A DNA stretch of 64,000 bases from Zeus faber. Its lineage: Eukaryota > Chordata > Actinopteri > Zeiformes > Zeidae. Where the stretch lies: NCBI GenBank assembly GCA_960531495.1, contig OY482862.1, forward strand, positions 8,722,155-8,786,154, written 5' to 3'. The notes beneath the pieces were generated by a model. That model was given only the letters and a program-made list of their open reading frames with translations, did not search any database and was not told the DNA's origin. The translations under genes were made by a program, and so were the position numbers. Shown here piece after piece: positions 12,901 through 24,900 of this stretch (the first letter of the stretch is position 1; each line of letters begins with the position of its first letter).

Positions 12901-15900
12901 CTCGTCGACGCAACCCCAATACACAAGCTTCTGATTTAAGGGTAATCTGAAGCATTCCAAGAATTTCAGACATTTCCTGGGCGTCCTATCTGAAAAGGTA
13001 GGGGGTGGGGATACACTACACAGGAAGTAAACATTTCTCACCCTCTGTCAACAGTAAAGAAACCTACTTATTTGGGCCCCCTCTAGTCGAGGAAAGCAAA
13101 GAGGCCTGTTGTGTTTTCAGGGTAAATTGTCTTACTTGTGTGTGAAGCTGTTGCCATAATAAAAAAGCAGTGAGCGTACTAACAACATATTCTACTCTTC
13201 AATATCACAGGGTTCCCGCTGGACACTGCAAGCCACAAGGATGGACATGGCTCTTGTAAGGATGTGCTTTGGTGCATTTGTGATTTTAAGGTGTTTAAGC
13301 CTGCCATCACTCCTATAGCTTGTTCTTTTTGTTTGGGAAAAAAAGATCCATTGTCACAGCTTTCATTAAGTGTGTTCATGGTTCAATCAATTATAAACAA
13401 AGCCAATGTTTTTTTTTTAATTTGTTTTTTACTCTAACTGTTGCAAATGTTCTTTGAGTCTTTTTCTTAGGCATTTATTATTTGTTATCATTTATTTATT
13501 AACATGTTAAACTAAGGAGTCTAAATTGTGCTCCTGCTGAGGGAATTATTTATTAATTTTACTTATTTTTCCGCACAGGGAGATTATTTTACCGTGAAGC
13601 CTGACCAAATGCAGGTACAGCTCTTGCAGCCTCTTTCCCACTTCAACTGATTTTGGACAAATCTTTTCTTCCGCTGTGTCATAGAACACACATACCACTT
13701 TACAACTTTGCTTCTCTTTGCTTCCATGTTAAACTCCAGCCTTTATGATTTTAAGGTTATTTTATAAGATAATTTACGGCTGTGTTGTTCTCCTTTGTGT
13801 TCTCTAGATGTTAAACTCTCTGTTGATTCTAGTCTTTGTGCCCATCTTCGACATTATCATATATCCGCTCATTGGCCTTTGCAGAATCAGCGTCACGTGA
13901 GTAGACACCTGCTATACTGGAGTTATATGCGGAGTTTATGTAGACATGAATACTTAATAGGCCAAACGATGCACACACTCACGTTTAATTGCTGTGCACA
14001 CACCTCACCAGTTTTGGAAATTGCTAACAGTTAAAGGATTGTCTACATAAGCATACAGGGGGCAATTAAGTATCATAACTTCACTGGCATCACTGTGTGT
14101 GCCACTTTTTTTTAATGTTACTGTAAATTATAACATATAAATGACCACATCTTACAAAATGTGGGTCACAGAATCGACTGTCTACAATGTAATGGACTTT
14201 CATATGGAGGAAAATGACAATGATGTGGGACTCCTGTGCAACCCATAAGAATGCTTGAGAATCACTTTGAGCATAGTTCACAAACACAGTTGATTTACCA
14301 ATAAAAACATTTACAGATAACCTCTGTGTCTCCACGCAGCCCTCTGAGGAAGATGGCCTCTGGTATGGTCTTGGTAGCACTGGCGTTTGGGGCAGCCACC
14401 TTGGTGGAGGTGAACATTGTGGTACGTATGGGCAGCGCTGACACTGACGTGACACTACAGTATATACCTCTGGGAATACATTGTGTTTGGTGACATCTAT
14501 TTCTGTGGGTCACAGCTGGCGAAATGAAAACAGAGCAACCTAAGCGTAAGCGTAATGGGATAGTCCACATTAGGGGTATCTGAAGTCATATAACAAGATT
14601 CCTCCAGGGCTGAATATGGGAAATATATTGCAATGTTTACAATTACATGTAAGATATATGTGGATGTATAAATGTTTCCCCTCCCGACCTGTTTTTTTTT
14701 AACTATTTTGGGGGGATCCAAGTCTTAATTAAGGGGGTTAGACCCTCCAAATCCCCCCTGTAATTCGAACCACGGCCTCCTCCACTAGGAGGCACCAGGG
14801 TTTACTGGGGAGCTCAGACTTGTTTTTTGAGGCGTTACAAACCTAACTAGCCACTTCATTTATGAGACAGCCTTCCGTTGTATTTTTTTTCTAATGATTT
14901 AATGTATTACATTAACATTGGAATACAGACTTGTATTTGTTGTATTTGTGACGTATTCAGTTTTTGAAGACTTCTCAACTCATGACCGCAAAAGACATAG
15001 CACTATATTCATAAGAAGGGTGTGTTTTCGGAGAGAGAGAGTCAAAAGGATCTCCCTCCCGAGGTCTGATTGAAAATTTGACCCGTAATTTAGGGACACT
15101 AACTAAAGGACTGCGACTGGATTAAGACGAGTTGGTGCACACAGTTGAAATTTCCATTTCCGTTGAGGGCTGCCACTTCTGGTTCCGGTGACATCTTTGC
15201 TGTGCATTGCTTCGTTGAGATGAGATGGTATACACTGTTGACTCAATACAGATGAGGAGATTTCTGGTTCCGGTGAGAGCTACCACTTCCGGTTCCGGTG
15301 ACGTCTTTGCTTGTGCACTGTTGCTTTTGCTGCTGCTGCTGCTGCTGCTGTTGCTACTGTTTTTGTTGCTGCTATTTTCTGCTGCTGGTATTGGTAACAT
15401 CTCTAACCTTATACCTCAACTTAACCATCTCTAACCTGAGTGACTTTTCCGGTTCCGGTGAGAGCTACCACTTCCGGTTCCGGTGACGTCTTTGCGTGTG
15501 TGTTGCTGCTGTTGTTTTTAATGTTGTTAGCTGTTGTTGCTGCTGGTGTCGATGTTGCTGCTGCCGTTGTTGTTGTTGTTTCTGTGGCTGCTGCTGCTGT
15601 TGCTGCTGTTGTTTTCTGTTACAGCTGCTGTTGCTGTTGTTGCCACTGTGGTTGGACTTGCTTTATTTGTTGTTTTTGTTGTCTTTGTTGTTGCTTTTGT
15701 TGTTGCTGTTGTTTCAGGGGCATTCTTTTGTAATGACCAGCTGACAACTACGTTCTCTCTTTCTTTTTTGTATTTCTTTGACTTGAGTATATTAATACTA
15801 TCACAATGTATATATCAAATTTTGAATCCTATATTGTGATACATATCCTATCACCAAATTCTTGTCAATTTACAGCTTAAGTGGACATGTTTGAGCATGT

Positions 15901-18900
15901 GTTTATTGTTAACATCACCCTCTGCCCTCCTTCCCTGGCCAATAGAAAACAGTCGTGGAGCCTGCAGGCCACGGGGAGTGTCTGCTGCAGATTTTTAACC
16001 TGGCTGAGAGGGAGGTCATTCTAAAGGTTCCTGACACTGACCTGTTTCAAGAGCCAATCCCACACCTTCAGGTAAACCAGCTGCATTTGAAATGCATACT
16101 AGCACACTATTTACTTCGACAAATTGGGATGTGAAAGAGCTTAGTATGTCTGAAACCATGTGTGAAGTACAAGGGTGATCCTGTGATAGTGTGCCAGCAC
16201 TGGACACTATGCTGGCAAGTGTGTCCCACAATGCATTGCTAGGGCAAGACGTAAAAGTGGCGTGGGAGTATGATAATGTCGTACTATGTGCGAGAAGCCA
16301 TTGTTTGTTTTTATCACAGAGTAAAGAATGCTATGATAGTACGAACACGTGTATAGTACGTCATCTTAGACGCAGCCTTTATATTTTGGTATTGATAATT
16401 TTCATTGCAGAGTCCTGTTGTTTTTAAAGCTTCTAGGTAAGACTTATTTGCCTAGTTTCATTACTTTTAGAACTCTTGGTATGAGTAAACGTCAATCATA
16501 GCAATGCATGTCTTTATTTAAATTAGCATTCTGTACAAACCGCTCCTAATTTGTGTTTGCCAAACCAGAGAAATCTAGCAAACAAAAAGGTTTCAACTCA
16601 TAGGTTTTACTAAAAATGACGAGGCACTTGGAAATTAAATACTATGCATTGAGTAGGCCAGAGTGGGTGACGCATGACAAACCTTTTTCCCTGTATTTGT
16701 TAGGACCCTTCAGAATATGCAAGGCTGCTCCTGGGCGGGGCAAGCAAGAACCTGACTATTATGGTAGAAAGCAACACGACCTCAGAGTGTAACCAGAGGT
16801 TAAATGAACAGAAAGAATACAGTCTCATCTTGTACCCGGGCGCCAGTGGAATCCAGTGCAAACTTGTGAGTGAATTCATCACTTGTACAAATCTCACTGA
16901 CATGGATCTATAGTTATTAAATCCCTCTAAGTAGTCTGCTCTATAGGGTGTTGGATCTGTGTGCTCGGTACTGATCTGTGTGATCTGTACTCCCAGCATT
17001 TTGAAAGGCAAAAAGCTGTGTTGTATGATGTATTGTACTGTATAATTCAGGGACAATGATCTGATAACAGCAGAGCCTATTGGAAATTATTTTACATAAT
17101 TCCTAAAACTGACATCTCTCCATTGTGAATTCTGTTGTGTTTATGATGATCGAGGTGGCGGACCACATTTACAAAGATGGAAACGGGAATGCTTTTGTGA
17201 GGTAAATATTGTGCTGAGAACAGATTTTTTCCTACGACATGATTGATAAATATATACACCAGTCAGCCACAACATTAAAACCACCTGCCTAATATTGTGT
17301 AGGAGCTCTCTGGGCTGCTAAAACAGCTCTAACCCCCCCTCAACAATGTTTAGGTAGGTGGTACGTGTCAAAGTAACATGCACATGATTGCGAGGACCCA
17401 AGGATTTCCCAGCCGAACATTGCCCAGATCATCACACTGCCTATGCTGGCTTGCCTTCTTCCAATAGTGCAACTGTTCTCAAACTATAGTACACATACCA
17501 CTGGTGGTATGCAAGCTCTTTCTAGTGGTATGTGGTGGAATCTCCAAAATAGATTTTTTTAAATTAAATAAATTAATTGAAAACATACAATACTATTCAA
17601 ATTCTACTAAATTTGGAATGAAAATATTTTATTAATTATATTAAGGTACAAGATCACTGTAATGTCATTTTAAAATAAGTTTTGCCTTTCCTGCCTTTCC
17701 TACGTCCATGATTACCGGTAGTTACTGTATGAGCTCAAACTGTGATGGAAAGAAGGGGAGGTAAAATTAATCGTTCAAAAACACTGCGTGGCTCCAAACA
17801 GGAACTAAGAAGAGAAGTGCGGATACAGAGGACAATATTTCGAGCAGCCCTGTTGAAACGGAACTGGACAATGAACCTGCTATAAGCAAACTTGGCAAAA
17901 TAGTACAGAGATGTGACTTAAGTTAGCCAAGATTTGGATTCAATTGGGAGCAGGACATCGGAAAGAGCCCAGGCCCGAGTGTGTGGTATGTGATGATGTT
18001 CTTAGCAATGAATGCATGAAACCATCGCATCTCAAACGGCACCTTACAACCAAACAAGGACTGCTAAAAGACAAACCAGTTGATTTTTTTTCTAAGAAAA
18101 TGTGACGAGCTGAAGCAGTCCAAGTCCACAATTCAAGCTTGTGTTACACCCGTAGCAAAAGCACAGGAAGCCTTGCATCGTGCCAGCCTCCACATAACGA
18201 AAGCCACTAAGCCACACAAGCCAAAGAGACAGCCAAAAAGACAGCCTTCTGTCTGCCAAACAATTCAACTTGATACCACTTTCAAACGATTCTGTGTCGT
18301 GCAGAATAGGGGGCATGGCAGATGACTTTAAAAACACACCGATTGAGCGCTTTAAAAGTAGTGGCTCTAATCCCATCACGCTACTGATGTTGCAGATTTG
18401 GCCAATTTGCTTGTTTACGTCAGATATGAATATGGTGGTGCAGCTCAGGAGGATCTGTTTTGTAAACCACTGGAGACCAGAACTACAGCTGAGCACATAT
18501 TCCAGCTTCTGAACATTTTTGTCCAAGAGAATGGACTTGACTGGAAAAAGTGTGTTGGAGTCTGCATGGATGGCGCCGGGGCTACGACAGGGCACCACAG
18601 CCGAGTAGCAGCCCGGATTTGCGAGGTGGCACCCAAAATCCGATGGACACACTGCAGCATCCATCGTGAGCCCCTAACGGTGAAGAAAATGCCAGAAGAA
18701 TTGAAGTCTGTGCTGGATTCGGCTGTGAAAACTGTTAACTTCATTAAGGCCCGACCAATGCATTCTCGTCTGAGCTGGGCAGCGAGCATGTCGAACTTTT
18801 GCTTCATACAGAAGTAAGGCGGTTATCAAGAGGGAAAGTGCTTTCAAGGATCTTCAGATTGCATGAGAGGTTCAGATGTTCTTACAGGACAAGAAGTTCC

Positions 18901-21900
18901 ACTTATCAGATGTTTTAGAAGATGCTATGTGGCTCAATCAATTGGCATACTTGTCAGACATATTCTCTCATTTGAACAAACTGAATGCGGGACTACAGGG
19001 TCCCTCAATCAATGCTTTTGACATTCAGGATAAAATCAATAACATGCTGGAAAAGATGGAGCTGTTTGAAATCAAAGTCAGGGCGGGTGATTTTTCAGCT
19101 TTGGAGAGTTTTCTGTCTGACAACGACCTGACCATTAATGATGGGGTCAGGGACAACATCGTTGCACACCTAGTCTCACACAGACAACAGTTCCACGAAT
19201 ATTTCCCAGTGACGACCGAAGGCGAACAACAACTGGATGAGAAACCCTTTCAGCATCAGAACCTCTGGAATACCCAAGGAATTCACTGTTTGTGTTTAGG
19301 AGAGTTTAATAGGATTGTGGTGGTACAAAGTCTGCTTTCAGAAGACAGTCATTGTTGGACTTTTGGATAAAGCAACACAGCGAATACCTTGCTATTTCGG
19401 GAAAGACTGTGCACTGTCTCCTTTGTGAGAGAAAAATGCAGATGATCAATTCTTTGAACAATGTTTCATATTTTTTATATAGGACAATAGCCTTTTTTGT
19501 ATGTTACGTAGCTTTTAAAACACATTGCCTTGGGGTTTTTAATGACTCTCTCAGCAGCTCATATGAAGAGACACTGTTCTTTCCAATAATGCCTACTGTA
19601 TTACTGTATTGTGAAGACCAGATCACATTCCAACTTCACTCAACTTTGTTTGGAGATAAGGATAACCCCAGGGGGCTTGGCAGAGCCTTGTGGGTTGTTT
19701 TATAAGCACAGTGAGATTGTATCTGTGACCGGAGTTCGACTGTTAAATCATTGTATGACAGAAACACCCGGGGATATGATGGGGGGCCATTTTATTGTAA
19801 ATGACACCTGACCAATGGCACACAACCTTTCATCGGTATAAAGCCCTCTTCGTCAGAAGCAGGGGCAGATTGATCAGATCAGTGTTTTGAGGCATGGCTG
19901 TATCCTTTAATACTCTCAGTTTGTTTTCCTGTAGTAAACAGGTTAACCTCACCGACCAAGCAATGACAATCCTCCAACAATCTGGCGACGATGATTCTCT
20001 GATTGTCTCTGCTGGACCGCTTCATGTCCAACTTGAGTTCATAATGGCAGTCAGAGACCGGCCGTAAGAGATCCAAGAAGGAGTCATCCAGACGTGACGG
20101 CAGATCCAGAAGACGAAACACGAGATCCCGAACAAATTAAAGGCCAGGACTTACTGAGATATTGTACCGATCAGGGATGTTCGTAGGAAAAAGCTTTGAG
20201 TAAGCTTAGATATTGTGCCGATCAGGGAAGTTCGGAGAAAATAGCTTTGAGTAAGCTTCAAGATTGTAACCATCTAGAGCACGTGTCAAACTTAAGGCCC
20301 GCAGGAGGAATCAGGCCCACCACGTCATTTTATGTGGCCCGCAAGAGCTTAAAAGGCATATGATTGTCTTAAAATAAAAGTCTATGCTGCTTTACAGCAT
20401 ACAGTGACCACAAACTACGTCTCCCACAATGCATGTCAATTTTGTGACCCACAAAATGACGGCATCCTGCTACTAGATTGCAGTGTTTCCATATCGGCTT
20501 TTAACTAAAGCAGTTTTCTAACAACTGATGGAGTTGAAAAAGATGTATAAATAATCCCTAGATGTCCAACAAGAGAAAATTTGATGCAGAGGGAAAGCAA
20601 TTTAATGAAAGATGGGGAAGCGAATACATGTTTGTGCTTCAAGGAGAAAAAACGGTATGTCTTCTGTGTTATGAGGCAGTGTCGGTGAGATATACAATTT
20701 ACATCTGCATTTTGACACCAAACACTGAGCCAAGTATGCTAAATTTAGCCTCCAAGAAAAACTTCAAATTATCCAAGAATTAAAAGGCAGACTGCAATCA
20801 CAGCAGAATATGTTTACAAAAGCGACAGCCAAAAATGATGCAGCAGTGAAAGCTGGCTTTATTGTGGCTGAAGAAATCGCCCGAGCTTCCAAGTGTTTTT
20901 CAGGGGTTGCATTTTTGAAGCAGTGCATGCTAAAGGCCCCGAACAGATCGAGGCTTTTCAAAAGTAAAAGTTTGTCAAGAAACCTCATCGCAGACTGAGT
21001 TGAGGAACTAGCAGGCGATCTGACAACACAGCCGGCCAAAGAGACATGCAGTTACCTGGCTTTTTTATTAGCTGTTGATGAAAGCACAGACAACCTGGAT
21101 ACAGCGCATCTATTAATTTTATAAGAGGCATGAAGGCAGACTTCACTGTCAGTGAGGAGCTCTTGGATGTAGCTGCCACACATGGGACGATGATGGGGAG
21201 GGACATTTTTGATGCGGTGGAGAGGTCCGTAAGTAAAACTAAATGACCCTGGGAAAAGTTGGTGGCGCTAACTACCGATGGCGCACCTGCAATTTGTGCA
21301 TCACCTCATCAACTTCACCCAGAAGTTGACCAATATAGCTGTGAACTGAGACAATCCTATTTTGAGTTAATTACATCTCTCACACATGTTCTTAGCAGCC
21401 CACAATTATTTGGTGCACCAAAGTTCTGCCCCTCTCTCAGTGACAAAAACGTTTTGAACAAAGTTTATGTAATAACTTGTGTTTGATAAAATTTGTCTTT
21501 GTTATTCAAATTAAAGGGATTTATGTTATGATAACACAGAGCAATGTGCTTACATATAATTTTACATTTATGTAAATGCATGTACAATATTTGAATAAAT
21601 AATAATCAAATGCAGAGACTGACTAAGGAGTAGTTACATTTATACAGTGTTACAGTTAGGCCTAGAGGATCGTTGAGGAAGCTCTTGTTAAGCTTCAACC
21701 AACCCCCCCCCCCCCCCCCCCCGACACACATGTCGCCAAAGGCTTAGGTTAGGAAGGGGAGTGGATATATCGGTCTGGAGGACCGTGGATAAAGTGATTA
21801 ATTTTGCATCGATCAAGAGAGATTGTGGTTTTTGTTTGTTTATATTTCATTTCTTATTTGTTTATGTTAATCAATAATAAATTCAACATTATTGAATACA

Positions 21901-24900
21901 TAATTATTAAACTAGAGGCATATAGCCAATAACCTCTAATCTAGCCACTGTGGGTGCACAAGCCAGTGTATCATCAGTGCCAGCCCCAAGCTCGGATGAA
22001 TAGAGAGGGTTGCATCAGGAAGGCCATCCGGCGTAAAAACCATGCCAAATCAAACGTGCGGACAACAAATCAGATTTCCGTACCAGATTGGTCGAGGATA
22101 GGTTAACAACGACCGCCACTGGTGCCGTTAGCCAATGAATGTGGTCAGTGCATATGCTCCCCAAGTTGGGTGTGAGATGGAAGTAGAAGAGGAATTCTTT
22201 AGTGAGTTGGATGTAGTGGTGGAGAGCGTCCCCAAGGGAGAGAGAGTGGTCGTTGGAGCAGATCTTAGTTGGCATGTTGGCGAAAGGATCAGAGACATAG
22301 GTGATGAGAAGGTGATGGGAAGGTATGGTGTCAAGGAGGGAAATGTGGAAGGACAGATGGTGGTGGATTTCACTAAAAGGATGGAATTGGCTGTTGTGAA
22401 TACATATTTCAAGAAGAGGGAGGAACACAGGGTGACATAGAAGAGTGGAGGAAGGTGCAAACAGGTGGACTACATCTTATGCAGGAGGTGCAATGTGAAA
22501 GAGATTAGTGACTGCAAAGTGGTGGTAGGGGAGTGTGATGCTAGGTAGCATCAGATGGCGGTCTGTAGGATGACTCTGGAGTCCAAGAAAAGGAAGAGTG
22601 TGAAAGAAGAGCCAAAGATAAAATGGTGGAAGTTGAAAAAGGAGGAGTGTTGCATGCAATTTATGGAAGAGGTAATGCGGGCAATAGGTAGTAATGAACG
22701 GTTCCTAGATGACTGGGAAACAACTGCTGAAGTGGTGAGGGAGACGGCCAAGAAGGTACTCGGTGTATCATGCGGGAAGAGGAAGGAAGACAAGGACTCT
22801 TGGTGGTGGAATGAGGAAGTACAGGAGAGCATAGAGCGGAAGAAGTTGGTGAAGAAGAAATGGGATAGTCAGAGAGATGAAGAAAGTAGACAGGAGTACA
22901 AGCTAATGTGGCGCAAGGTGAAGAGAAACGTTACAAAGGCAAAGGAGAAGGCATACGACGAGTTGTATGAGAGGTTGAACAGTAAGGAAGGAGAAAAGGT
23001 GTGCAGCAGGCATGACGAAGGCATTCAAAGTTTCGGATATCTCCAAACCAGAAGCCGTGGGTCGATAAATCCATCCGCTGTGCTCTGAATGCTCGCACGG
23101 CCGCTTACAACGACGGTCTTGTATCCGGAAATATGGACAATTTCAAACCGGCGTCATACAATCTGCGGAGGGCGGTGAAGGACGCTAAACAGACGTACAG
23201 AGAGACTGTGGAGCTACAGATAGAGCAATGGGACACCAGACGCTTGTGGCAGGGGCTGCTGACTATAACAAACTAGAAGAGCAGCTCCTCCCCAGCCACG
23301 AGTGTGGACCCCTCCCTCGCCAATGAACTGAACTCCTTTTATGCACGGTTTAAGTCTGGCAACAGCACCGCTAGCTCGCCGGCTAATTGGCGTTACACCG
23401 CTGGGGAGAAGCGCGCACTCTCAGTGTCAGAGCATGACGTCAGGAGGGCTCTAATGCGGGTGAACACCAGGAAAGCTGCGGGCCCAGATGGCATTTCTGG
23501 ACGAGTACTGAAGACCTGTGTGAACAAGCTAGCCCTGATGTTCACTACAATATTAAACATCTCCCTGGCTGAATCAGTGGTCCCGTCCTGCTTCAAGAGG
23601 TCCACCATCATTCCTGTCCCGAAGATCGCCTCTCCAGCCTGCCTGAATTACTATGGTCCGGTGGCCCTCAGCTCGGTGGTCATGAAGTGTTTCGAGAGGC
23701 TGATTAAGGATTATATCTGTGCCTCCCTCCCCCACACCTTGGACCTGTTGAAGTTTGCGTACCAGCAGAACAGATCCACGGATGACGCGGTCTCCCGGGT
23801 ACTGCACCCCACGCTCACGCACCTGGATGGCCAGAAGGGGGCCTATGTGAGATTGCTGTTCATCGATTATAGTTCAGCTTTCAATACCATAGTCCCCTCC
23901 AGACTAGCTGTCAAGCTGAAGGAGCTTGGACTGAATACTCCGCTGTGTGCCTGGATCCTGGACTTCCTCTCAGCCCAGCCCCAAGTGGTTAGGGTGGGGA
24001 AGCACATGTCCAGCTCCCTCACTCTGAACGCAGGATCCCCCTAGGGCTGCGTCCTCAGCCCCCTACTGTACTCCTTGTACACACATGACTGTGTGGCCAG
24101 GTCCAGCTCCAACACCATCATCAAGTTTGCTGATGACACTGTTGTCGTGGGCCTGATCACTGACAGTGATGAGAAGGCCTACCGCAAGGAGGTGGCTGAC
24201 CTGTCACTCTGGTGCCAGGACAACAGCCTCCACCTGAACGTCAGCAAAACTAAGGAGCCAATTGTGGACTTTAGGTGTGGATTACAACAGAGGACGCACA
24301 CACCGTTGGTGATTAATGGGACTTCTGTTGACAGGGTGAGCAGCTTCAAGTACCTGGGAGTCCACATCACAGAGGATTTAAGGTGGACTTTACAAACAGA
24401 CACTCTGGTGAGAAAGGCGAGGCAGCGTCTTTCCCACCTCAGGCAGCTGCCTGGTTTGGGAACTCTACTGCTCAGGACAGGCGGGCCCTGCAGATGGTGG
24501 TGCGTTTAGCTGAACGTACCACTGGAACTACACTCGCCTCCCTGCAGGACTTATACACCAGGAGGTGTAGTAGCAGAGCCCACAGGATCATGAAGGATAC
24601 TCATGACCCCAACAACAGACTGTTCCAGCTGCTGCGGTCAGGCAAGCGCCTCCGCAGTCACACAGCGAGAACAGAGAGACTGAGACAAGAGTTTTTTCCC
24701 GCAAACCATAACAACTGTCAATGCTGGCTCCACTACCTTACTGTACTGTATGTAGCATACTGTACCGCATACTGTGTCACTGTTCTGGGTTGTTCGGTGT
24801 TACCGTATTACTGCGCCGTACTGTTCTATACTGTGCTGTATATCTCACAAACACTACCTCACTTTATTCACACGCCACTTTAATGCACATATCTGTATAT

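Noticed and set aside
15225..15839. Leucine-, cysteine- and valine-rich frames that look like membrane proteins
   Set aside because: They are translations of CTG/TTG triplet repeats.
17101..17154. Other acceptors for exon 17155-17201
   Set aside because: No other AG within reach gives the phase needed and keeps the conserved VADHI-type start, so the weak site was kept.
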